This document shows, in pieces, positions 24,465 through 32,153 of a stretch of DNA of 64,000 bases. Position 1 is the first letter of the stretch. Each line of letters starts with the position of its first letter. This stretch comes from Chloroflexota bacterium (lineage in GTDB: Bacteria > Chloroflexota > Chloroflexia > Chloroflexales > Roseiflexaceae). The DNA lies in assembly GCA_013388755.1 (NCBI GenBank), contig JACAEQ010000028.1, positions 21,230 through 85,229 on the forward strand, written 5' to 3'. Both the position numbers and the translations under genes were made by a program. The notes under the pieces are model-generated. The model searched no databases. It was not told where the DNA came from and worked only from the letters and a program-made list of their open reading frames with translations.

Positions 24465-27448
24465 ACGCTGTGGTTGTTGTTCCCCTGCATAATGGCGCTG
24501 CGCATATTGCCGTATGCCTGCACACACTCCTGGCGCAGCGGGATGTCACCTTCGACACGATCGTTGTCGAGAACGGCAGTACCGACGGGGGTGCAGAAAT
24601 CGTCGCGCGCGGCTTTCCGCAGGTCGAATTGCTGCGCTTTACCGAACCGCTCGGCTTTGCCGGGGCATGCAACCGCGGGATTGCACTGGCCCTGGAACGA
24701 GGTGTTGACGCGGTTGTCTTGCTGAACCAGGACACCGAGGTTGATCCCGGCTTTCTGGGTGCACTCCTGCGCCCGCTCGAAAACGACCGGGCCATCGGTG
24801 TCACTGGCGCCGTCGCGCGCTTCCCTGACGGGCGCATCCAGCATGCCGGCGCAGAGCTTGTGCAGCCGGCCGGCTATGGGCGGAACCTCGCCTACGGCGC
24901 GGCGGAACTCCCGCACGATCTGCCGGTGCCCGATTACCTGGCGTTCGTAGCAGCGGCTATGCGCGGATCGATGCTGCGCACAATCGGCACGCTTGATGAA
25001 GGGTTCAACCCGGCATATTTCGAAGATGCCGATCTCTGTTTGCGCGCCGTTGCAGATGGATGGCGCCTGAACCTGGCGCACGATGCAACACTGGTGCATC
25101 ATGAAGGCGCTGTGGCGAATACCAGCTATCGCCACGCCGCCGTGATCGAGCGCAACCGTCTGCGCCTGGCGCTAAAGCATCGCGCGGTCGATGATCTCAC
25201 GGGCCTGTTCTACGATGCTGAACGCGCGCAGATGCTGCGCCGCGCACTCGAAGGAAGCGCGCAGGTGCTGCGACAGGCATATGGCCGGGCGCTGATTGAC
25301 CTGCCAGATATTGCGGTGCAACGCGATATGAGCGCGAAGGAGCAGGAGCAACTCGCGACCCTGCTGGCGTCATTGCGCGATGAAGCCGGCACGCGCGAGC
25401 GGGTGAGCCGGGTGTGGGGGCTCGGAATTGGGAAGTGGGAAATTGAGACAGGAGACACGGCGAACCGGAGACACGGCGAACCGGAGACACGGCGAACCGG
25501 AGACACGGCGAACCGGAGACATGGTGAGCGGGGGACACGGCGAGCGGGAAATGCCGAGCCTGCGGGATGGAGAGAAGAGGAGAGGGGGAAAGGCGAAGAG
25601 TGGAACAATTCAACCTGCAACGTGCCACCGTCAATCCCTGTCACCATCATCATCCTGACCTGGAACGGCCTGGAGTATACCCGGCGTTGTATTGAGAGCA
25701 TTCGCGTGCACACCCGTGATGTGGATTACCACCTGCTCGTGGTTGATAACGGCAGTAGCGACGGAACGCTGGAATGGCTGCGCGAACAGCAGGATATCAC
25801 ACTCATTGCCAATGAGCGCAACCTGGGATTCACGCGCGGCAACAATCAGGGAATGGCCGCCGTACCACCCGAGCATGACATCCTGCTGCTGAACAACGAC
25901 ACCGTCATTCTGCACGATGGCTGGCTTGGCCATCTGCGCGACGTGGCTCACAGTCACCCGCGGATTGGCATCGCCGGCTGTCTTCTGCTGCATAGCAACG
26001 GCCTGTTGCAGCACGCCGGCACATACATGCCGGGCGACAGTTTCTGGGGTCATCAGATCGGCGGCGGCGAAACCTATATCGGCCAGTACCCCGGTGTGCG
26101 TGATGTCGAGGGAATCACCGGCGCGTGCATGTATATCAGGAATGATCTGCGCGCCGCAATCGGCGGCCTCGACGAAGCATATGTGTCGTACTTCGAAGAC
26201 ACCGACTATTGCCTGCGCGCGCGCCAGGCGGGCTTCAGGGTTGTCTGCACTGGCGGCGCGCGGGTTATGCATCACGAAAATACCAGCTCGCGGGTCAATA
26301 ATGCCGCCTGGCGCGCGCTGTGGGATGTTGGGCGCGAGACATTCATACAGCGCTGGGGCGCTTATTACAGGCAAAAGTATAACCGCGCCGTCGTGTGGCA
26401 CTCGCTGGTTGCAGCGCCATCAGGGTATGCGACGTCGTCGCGTGAGCTGGTGGTGGAACTCGACCGGCGTGGGATTGATGTGCGGCTGGCATGTATTTTC
26501 GGCACCGATTATACCGAGCCGCTGACCCGGGATCCGCGCGTTGATCAGATGCGCAACCGCCCAAAAGATAACCGCCTGCCGCAGGTTGTGTATAGCCAGG
26601 CGGACGCCTTTATCAAGAACAGCGGCAGCTATCGCATCGGTTATACCATGCTGGAAGCCGATCGCCTGCCGGACGAATGGGTCTACCAGGCAAACCAGAT
26701 GGACGAAGTATGGACGCCGACGCACTGGGGCGCTGACGTCTTCCGCGCCAGCGGCGTGCGCCGGCCCATTCACGTCGTGCCCCTGGGGATCAATCCGGAT
26801 TACTTCCATCCCGGCATCACAGGGCACAAGCCGGCCAACCGGTATGTGTTCCTCTCGGTATTCGAATGGATTGAGCGCAAAGCGCCCGAACTGTTGATCC
26901 GCGCCTATCTCCGGTCGTTTCGCCGCGGCGACGACGTCGTGTTGCTGCTGAAAACCTTCAACCATGATCCCGGCTTCGATATTGCGCGCCACATAAGCGA
27001 ACTGACGCGCGGTGAGGGGCCGCCGATTATCGTGTTGCCAAACCAGAAACTGGCGGCGTATCAGCTTGGCAGCCTGTACCGTAGCGCCGATTGTTTCGTT
27101 CTGCCGACGCGCGGCGAAGGCTGGGGGATGCCGACCCTGGAAGCCATGGCATGCGGTTTGCCGGTGATTTCGACCGGGTGGGGCGCGCAGAGCGAATTTC
27201 TACACAGCGGCGTCGGCTACCCATTGCAGATTCGTGGTCTGATCCCTGCCGACGCACGTTCACCCTACTACCGTGGCCTGCGCTGGGCCGACCCGGATAT
27301 CGACCATCTTTGCGCGCTCATGCGCCATGTTTATGAACATCCCGCCGAGGCACGCGCGGTGGGTGAACGCGCGGCGGCCGAGGCACAGGTGCGCTGGACG
27401 TGGGCACATGCAACGCAACGCATCATTGATCGGCTGGAGGCAATATGA
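24461..27448 (+). CDS. Three-domain glycosyltransferase (GT2-GT2-GT4)
   Basis: 995 residues. Residues 1-250 form a GT2/rhamnosyltransferase-like domain (VVVVPLHNGAAHIAVCL, VVENGSTDGG, LLNQDTEVD). A repeat-derived linker spans about 325-385. A second GT2 follows at about 387-640 (VTIIILTWNGLEYTRRCI, VVDNGSSDGT, LLLNNDTVI), then a GT4 domain at about 645-995 with FLSVFEWIERKAPELL, LPTRGEGWGMPTLEAMACGLPVIS. It probably adds several sugars in sequence to a surface glycan on the cytosolic side. Its start overlaps the permease stop (ATGA). The GT4 part is closely similar to the next gene but one, indicating duplication. Confidence 0.9.
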   Translation: MNAVVVVPLHNGAAHIAVCLHTLLAQRDVTFDTIVVENGSTDGGAEIVARGFPQVELLRFTEPLGFAGACNRGIALALERGVDAVVLLNQDTEVDPGFLGALLRPLENDRAIGVTGAVARFPDGRIQHAGAELVQPAGYGRNLAYGAAELPHDLPVPDYLAFVAAAMRGSMLRTIGTLDEGFNPAYFEDADLCLRAVADGWRLNLAHDATLVHHEGAVANTSYRHAAVIERNRLRLALKHRAVDDLTGLFYDAERAQMLRRALEGSAQVLRQAYGRALIDLPDIAVQRDMSAKEQEQLATLLASLRDEAGTRERVSRVWGLGIGKWEIETGDTANRRHGEPETRRTGDTANRRHGERGTRRAGNAEPAGWREEERGKGEEWNNSTCNVPPSIPVTIIILTWNGLEYTRRCIESIRVHTRDVDYHLLVVDNGSSDGTLEWLREQQDITLIANERNLGFTRGNNQGMAAVPPEHDILLLNNDTVILHDGWLGHLRDVAHSHPRIGIAGCLLLHSNGLLQHAGTYMPGDSFWGHQIGGGETYIGQYPGVRDVEGITGACMYIRNDLRAAIGGLDEAYVSYFEDTDYCLRARQAGFRVVCTGGARVMHHENTSSRVNNAAWRALWDVGRETFIQRWGAYYRQKYNRAVVWHSLVAAPSGYATSSRELVVELDRRGIDVRLACIFGTDYTEPLTRDPRVDQMRNRPKDNRLPQVVYSQADAFIKNSGSYRIGYTMLEADRLPDEWVYQANQMDEVWTPTHWGADVFRASGVRRPIHVVPLGINPDYFHPGITGHKPANRYVFLSVFEWIERKAPELLIRAYLRSFRRGDDVVLLLKTFNHDPGFDIARHISELTRGEGPPIIVLPNQKLAAYQLGSLYRSADCFVLPTRGEGWGMPTLEAMACGLPVISTGWGAQSEFLHSGVGYPLQIRGLIPADARSPYYRGLRWADPDIDHLCALMRHVYEHPAEARAVGERAAAEAQVRWTWAHATQRIIDRLEAI
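25451..25546 (+). repeat. 16-bp tandem repeat in the linker of the three-domain glycosyltransferase
   Basis: Six copies of GGAGACACGGCGAACC: four identical (25451-25514) and two diverged (25515-25546). Because 16 is not a multiple of three, the array cycles through all frames and gives a 16-residue protein period (TGDTANRRHGEPETRR). A net change of three units would be needed to keep the frame. Confidence 0.9.
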
Positions 27449-27993
27449 CGATCTACTGGGTGAATACCGACAGCGATAATGCGCTGGATTTGATGACGGC
27501 GGTGGAACGCGCCCTGGAAAGCGGCGCCACCGGCACGCCACCACCGCCCGGCATGTCGTCTGCGCCGGCCACACCCACCGATTCCGGCGATGCCTACCTG
27601 GCCGAGAATATGGCGCTGGCGCGCGCAACCTGGACCGTCGATCCTCACCGGATCGTGGTGTCGAGCCGGCCAGGAGTGGCAGCGGCCATCAATGCCTTTC
27701 AACGCCTGGCGCGCCGCGCGACCTGGTGGTACGCATTGCCGCAGTGGTTGCAGATCAGCGAGTTCCACGGTGCCGTGGTGCGGGCACTCGATGCGCTGGC
27801 CGAGAAAGAACGGCTGCTCGGCATCCGTGTGCGCGAGATCGAGCAGATGCGCCTGCCCGCGCACCTGTTTGCCCTGCAACAGCAGGTGGCCGGGTTGCGC
27901 ACCGAACGTGATCTCCTCGAACGACGGGTGGCCGAACTGGAGGCGCGCCTGGCAACACTGGACAATCATGCCTCAACCGGAACCACAACTTGA
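27445..27993 (+). CDS. Small coiled-coil protein of the polysaccharide island, function unknown
   Basis: 182 residues, not recognized as a named family. It has a variable Pro-rich N-terminus, the motif GDAYLAENMALARATW, a Trp-rich segment (RRATWWYALPQWLQ), then VVRALDALAEKERLLGIRVRE and a C-terminal coiled coil with heptad Leu. It starts by ATGA overlap with the three-domain glycosyltransferase and overlaps the following GT4 by 26 bp. A paralogue with the same motif order lies at 31712. Tight coupling to glycosyltransferases suggests a partner or scaffold protein. Confidence 0.75.
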   Translation: MTIYWVNTDSDNALDLMTAVERALESGATGTPPPPGMSSAPATPTDSGDAYLAENMALARATWTVDPHRIVVSSRPGVAAAINAFQRLARRATWWYALPQWLQISEFHGAVVRALDALAEKERLLGIRVREIEQMRLPAHLFALQQQVAGLRTERDLLERRVAELEARLATLDNHASTGTTT

Positions 27994-29128
27994 TATCGTC
28001 TGGCAGTCGCGCTGGGGCATTCCAAACGGCTACGCGGTGTCGTCAGAGGCGCTGGCGATCGAACTGGCGGCACGCGGCGTTAACCTGATGCACCGGCCAA
28101 CACCATGGCCCGTGCGCGGCACCGTGCGTCACCCGGCGCTGCTTGCGGCCATGGCCCGCACACCGCGTGACGATGCCCTGCAGGTCAGTTATGATCAGGC
28201 TGACCTGTTCGATATCAGCCATCCCGGGTACAGGATCGGCTATACCATGCTTGAGGTTGATGGCCTGCCGCGCGAATGGGTCGCGGCGTGTAACGCCATG
28301 GATGAAGTGTGGACGCCGAGTCGCTGGGGAGTGCAGGTCTTCGCCAGCGCCGGCGTTACCCGTCCAGTCTATGGTATGCCACTCGGGTACGACCCGGCGC
28401 GCTTTCACCCTGACGGCCCGGCTCATCGTCTTGATGGACGGTTTACATTCCTGTCAGTATTCGAGTGGGGCGAGCGAAAAGCGCCGGAGATCTTGCTGCG
28501 CGCCTATGCCGCGGCGTTCACCCGGCGCGACGATGTGCTGCTGCTTCTGCGGGTGAACAACTTTGACGCCGAGGTTGACGTGGCGCGGCAGATCGAGGCA
28601 CTCCGCCTCCCCACCGATGCCCCGCCCATTGTGTTGCTCTACAATCGCCAGATCGCCGGCGATAGCCTGGGAACGCTCTACCGCAGCACGGATTGCTTTG
28701 TGTTACCGACGCGTGGCGAGGGATGGGGGTTGCCCATTCTGGAGGCGATGGCGTGCGGTTTGCCAGTGATTGCTACGGACTGGAGTGGCCAGACCGAATT
28801 CTTCCATCAAGACGTCGGCTATCCGCTGCGTGTGCGCCGCCTGGTCAGCGCGGAGGCAAAGTGCCCCTACTACCTGGGATGGCGCTGGGCCGAGCCGGAC
28901 GGCGAGCACCTGGCAACATTGATGCGCCATGTCTATGATCATCCAGCCGAGGCGCGCACCGTGGGCATACGCGCGGCGCAGGAAGCGGCAGCGCGCTGGA
29001 CGTGGGCACACGCGGCGGAACAGATTCGCAACCGGCTCATCGAAATAACCGGCACCACCACAGATGTCTCTCTCCTGGCACGGCACAGCTCCGGTAGAAT
29101 CGGCAGATTGGCCGGGTTGCGCCTGTAG
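27968..29128 (+). CDS. Group 1 (GT4) glycosyltransferase
   Basis: 386 residues from ATG 27968; an open frame extends to 27590 but overlaps the coiled-coil gene and has no homology. It aligns with the C-terminal domain of the protein at 24461 along its full length: YRIGYTMLEVDGLPREWV, MDEVWTPSRWGVQVF, FLSVFEWGERKAPEILLRAY and LPTRGEGWGLPILEAMACGLPVIA are nearly shared. The E-x7-E type donor-binding motif (EGWGLPILEAMA) marks a retaining GT4 enzyme. The pair reflects a recent duplication, one copy fused and one free. Confidence 0.9.
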   Translation: MPQPEPQLDIVWQSRWGIPNGYAVSSEALAIELAARGVNLMHRPTPWPVRGTVRHPALLAAMARTPRDDALQVSYDQADLFDISHPGYRIGYTMLEVDGLPREWVAACNAMDEVWTPSRWGVQVFASAGVTRPVYGMPLGYDPARFHPDGPAHRLDGRFTFLSVFEWGERKAPEILLRAYAAAFTRRDDVLLLLRVNNFDAEVDVARQIEALRLPTDAPPIVLLYNRQIAGDSLGTLYRSTDCFVLPTRGEGWGLPILEAMACGLPVIATDWSGQTEFFHQDVGYPLRVRRLVSAEAKCPYYLGWRWAEPDGEHLATLMRHVYDHPAEARTVGIRAAQEAAARWTWAHAAEQIRNRLIEITGTTTDVSLLARHSSGRIGRLAGLRL

Positions 29129-29140
29129 CACGGATCATGT

Positions 29141-31558
29141 ATGCGCCTGCGAATATCCCCGGCCGTCGCAACATTCAGCGTCGACATCTTATTGACGCTT
29201 GGGATTGCCCTGGTTGCTGCCTGGTTGTTGCTGCGGCCACTCGAAACCCGGCACGTCATCACCGTTGGCGCAAACGATCGCGGCGTCAGCGGCGGATTGC
29301 ATGAGCCGGAAATCAGCGCCTCGGAGGGACGCCCCTTCCGCTGGACCACGGGCCTGGCGACGATTCGCCTCGCTGCGATGGGCTTCAGTAACCATTCACT
29401 CGGGCTGCGCATGTCGAGCGCTGCCGGTGCGTCGTCGCTGCTCGTCTCCCTCAACGAAAAGGAACTCGCCACACTGGCGGTGACCCCGGCGCCGCGTACA
29501 TATCACCTGTTCATCCCCGCCGAATGGATACGCGCCAGCGGCAACACCGTGACAGTACGCAGCGCCACGGTCCAGCAACCCGGCGACCGGCGCGATCTTG
29601 GCGTGGCGCTCTTTTCTGTCGGGCTCGCGGCGCTCGACGCGCAGTGGTGGCTGGCGCCGGCACAGACGGCGGCAATCACCTGCGCGACGCTGCTGTTACT
29701 GTTCACGCTGCGCCGCCTCGACGCCGGGCGAATCCGCTGGCTGATTGCGATCCTGTTCGCCGCGATCAGCCTGAGTATGCGCCATTCCGATCTGCGCTTC
29801 AACCAGCGCTGGGAGGCGCTGCTGCTGACGCTGGGCATGGCAGGCGTATTCATACTTGGCCTGACGCTGATCCGTGTCAGTGCGCCCGATAGCCGTCTGA
29901 AGCAATCCAGCACGGGTAACCGTCCACCTTCAACCTTCAACCTTCAACTCTCAACCCTCATTTTGTACACCTTGCTTACCATCCTCCTACTCGCCCCGCT
30001 CATCCCCAATCCCGCTACCCATATTCCCGGCCCTCCCGGCGACAATCTGGAGTATGTCTGGAAGATCCAGTGGTTCGCCAGCGCCCTGGCAGAACGGCGC
30101 TCGCCGGCCTTCGTACCGCACCTCTTTTTCCCTGCCGGTTACGAACTGGCCTATTCCGAGTTATCCCCGGCGCATACCTTGCTCGGCCTGCCTCTCACTG
30201 CCGTGAGCGGTGCGGTCATCACGTACAACGTCCTGATTGCAACCTCATTCGTGCTGACCGCACTCTTTACCATGCTTCTGGCGGAACGTATCGGCGCAGG
30301 AACCTTCGGCGCATTCATTGCCGGCGCCGGCGTCGGGTTCTGTCTGTGGCGGTATCAGCATATTCTCGGGCAGATGAACATGATCGGCACGCAATGGGTC
30401 GTGCTGGCGATCTATGGCCTGGAAGGGTTTCTGCGCCAGCGCCGTACCATTGATGCGTTACTGACCGGGCTTGGCGTCGCACTGGCGGCATGGTCATCGT
30501 GGTATTACGGGCCGACACTCTGGCTGTTGCTGGCGCTCTGGGCGCTGCTACGCTGGCCATGGCGCGAGACGCGCGCGATCCTAGCAGCATGGCGCCCGGC
30601 CCTGGCGGCGCCGCTTGTGGCGCTCGCGCTGCTCGCCCCCTACGCCCACCCGACTGTCCAGGCCCTGCGGGGCGGTGAGACGCGCCACGATTACGCCATG
30701 CTCCTGCTCCTCTCGGCACGCCCGCTCGACTATCTCGCACCAAGCCGCTATCATGCGTTGTGGGGGGGCTGGGCAGCACGTGTCGCGTCGGACACTGCCG
30801 GGGCGCAACTGGTTGCGCCCGGTGTATCGCTACTCATCCTGGCCGGCGTCGGTTTGTGGCGCTGGCGCAAGCAACGTGTGGCGTGGATGCTGTTTACCGT
30901 GGGCACAGCAAGTGTCGTGATGAGTCTGGGACCGGAGTTACGCGTCGGTGATGCCGTCATCCCGCTGCCGGCGTTACTGGCCTACGACTATGTTCCTGTG
31001 CTGGGCAGCATTCGCAGCTGGTCGCGCGTCGCGCTGTATGCGCAGATCTGCATCGGCCTGCTGGCGGGCCTCGGCCTGGCGGGATTCGCGCAGTGGCGCC
31101 GGCCCGGGCGTATCGCGGGCGCCATCCTTGTACTGGGGGTCGTGCTGGAGATCATGCATGCCGCACCCTGGCATACGACGACCGGTCCACGTCCGGTTGA
31201 CAGATGGCTGGCACAACAACCAGGACGCGGCGCGACGCTCGAGGTTCCTGACTCATTCGCCGGCCCGATTGAATACTACACCCTCTTCTCAGGGCATCCG
31301 AGCCTGACAGGGTATGGCACATTTGAACCTGCCGGCGCAACTGCCGATATGGCATGGTTGCGCGAGTTTCCGTCGGCCCGCTCCGTGACGACGATCCAGC
31401 GCCTCGGCGGTGAATATGTACTCGTCCAGCGTGACGCAATGGACCGCGCGCGGCCGGGATGGCGCGACCAGGCAATGCAGCGACCAGAACTGGCGCGGGT
31501 ATATGATGATGAGACGTATACTGTTTATCAGGTTAGAACGTTGAACGTTAAACGTTGA
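29141..31558 (+). CDS. Large polytopic membrane protein, GT-C-like, with repeat-derived C-terminus
   Basis: 805 residues. The N-terminal 270 residues hold one helix, a beta-rich extracytoplasmic domain and three or four helices. A heptamer-derived linker (PPSTFNLQLSTL) follows, then a GT-C-like polytopic half starting PGPPGDNLEYVWK, related to the protein at 20888, and a late RPVDRWLAQQPGRGATLEVP segment. Function in surface polysaccharide assembly is inferred from the neighbours. The stop codon lies inside a heptanucleotide tandem repeat, and the last residues (VRTLNVKR) are encoded by it. Confidence 0.7.
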   Translation: MRLRISPAVATFSVDILLTLGIALVAAWLLLRPLETRHVITVGANDRGVSGGLHEPEISASEGRPFRWTTGLATIRLAAMGFSNHSLGLRMSSAAGASSLLVSLNEKELATLAVTPAPRTYHLFIPAEWIRASGNTVTVRSATVQQPGDRRDLGVALFSVGLAALDAQWWLAPAQTAAITCATLLLLFTLRRLDAGRIRWLIAILFAAISLSMRHSDLRFNQRWEALLLTLGMAGVFILGLTLIRVSAPDSRLKQSSTGNRPPSTFNLQLSTLILYTLLTILLLAPLIPNPATHIPGPPGDNLEYVWKIQWFASALAERRSPAFVPHLFFPAGYELAYSELSPAHTLLGLPLTAVSGAVITYNVLIATSFVLTALFTMLLAERIGAGTFGAFIAGAGVGFCLWRYQHILGQMNMIGTQWVVLAIYGLEGFLRQRRTIDALLTGLGVALAAWSSWYYGPTLWLLLALWALLRWPWRETRAILAAWRPALAAPLVALALLAPYAHPTVQALRGGETRHDYAMLLLLSARPLDYLAPSRYHALWGGWAARVASDTAGAQLVAPGVSLLILAGVGLWRWRKQRVAWMLFTVGTASVVMSLGPELRVGDAVIPLPALLAYDYVPVLGSIRSWSRVALYAQICIGLLAGLGLAGFAQWRRPGRIAGAILVLGVVLEIMHAAPWHTTTGPRPVDRWLAQQPGRGATLEVPDSFAGPIEYYTLFSGHPSLTGYGTFEPAGATADMAWLREFPSARSVTTIQRLGGEYVLVQRDAMDRARPGWRDQAMQRPELARVYDDETYTVYQVRTLNVKR
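29926..29962 (+). repeat. Heptanucleotide repeat (CTTCAAC) within a membrane-protein gene
   Basis: About five units of CTTCAAC or close variants. The unit belongs to the same family as GTTGAAC/GTTCAAC arrays at 31533, 41500 and 42577. It encodes the short linker joining the two halves of the 805-residue protein. Confidence 0.75.
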
Positions 31559-31693
31559 ACGTTAAACGTTGCACGTTGGGCGTTGCACGTTGCACGTTGC
31601 ACGTTGGGCGTTGCACGTTGCACGTTGGGCGTTGCACGTTGCACGTTGGGCGTTGCACGTTGCACGTTGAGCGTTGCACGTTGCACGTTGGGA
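31533..31693 (+). repeat. Heptanucleotide tandem repeat array (GTTGAAC, GTTGCAC, GTTGGGC)
   Basis: More than 20 units of the pattern GTTNNNC with a strict 7-bp period. It contains the stop codon of the upstream gene and ends just before the ribosome site of the next. Short tandem heptamers of this sort (STRR) are known from filamentous cyanobacteria; here they recur at several gene borders. Confidence 0.9.
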
Positions 31694-31711
31694 GCGGAGG
31701 AGCAAGCAACC

Positions 31712-32131
31712 GTGAATGCCGGATCAGACCCTCAAGCGCATGGAACGGCGGGCGCGCCGCTCTTCATCATTCCGCCCGGCGCCGACGGCGAACCGCTTGC
31801 GGCGCAGATCGAGCGTGCTCTGGTAGAACGCCGCGCTGCCAGCGACAGCCTGCCCCTGCTGACCGATGTTGCACAGGGAGACGCCTACCTGGCGCAACAA
31901 CTCGCCGCGCTGCATGATAGCTGGGAAGTGCGACCACCGCCGTCGCGAAGCCTGCTGGAGCGGTTGCGCACCCGGCTGGCCTGGTGGCTGCTTGGCCCGG
32001 AGATTCGTCAGATCAATGCGACCCATGCAACCCTTACGCGCCTGATCGACAGCCTGGTTGTGCTGGCCGATAATGAACGTGCGGCGCGACGACGGATTGA
32101 AGAGCAGAATATCGCCGCCGAGTGTGAATAA
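31712..32131 (+). CDS. Small coiled-coil protein, paralogue of the protein at 27445
   Basis: 139 residues if the GTG at 31712 is used; GGAGGAG precedes it. The frame is open further upstream but only through the heptamer array, giving a non-natural repeat (VARCTLG), so that extension is rejected. It shares with the 27445 protein the motifs QGDAYLAQQLAALHDSWEV, a LAWWLLGPEIRQI segment and LVVLADNERAARRRIEEQ. Function unknown; again adjacent to membrane glycan genes. Confidence 0.65.
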   Translation: MNAGSDPQAHGTAGAPLFIIPPGADGEPLAAQIERALVERRAASDSLPLLTDVAQGDAYLAQQLAALHDSWEVRPPPSRSLLERLRTRLAWWLLGPEIRQINATHATLTRLIDSLVVLADNERAARRRIEEQNIAAECE

Positions 32132-32153
32132 GGCCTCACGTACGAAACAACTC

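Noticed and set aside
25451..25546. CRISPR-like array
   Set aside because: Units of 16 bp are directly adjacent with no spacers and are inside an open coding frame.
27590..27967. Upstream extension of the GT4 gene
   Set aside because: Overlaps the coiled-coil gene entirely, lacks glycosyltransferase similarity; ATG 27968 fits the domain start.
31583..31711. N-terminal VARCTLG repeat of the second coiled-coil protein
   Set aside because: Pure translation of heptamers; a good ribosome site and GTG lie after the array.
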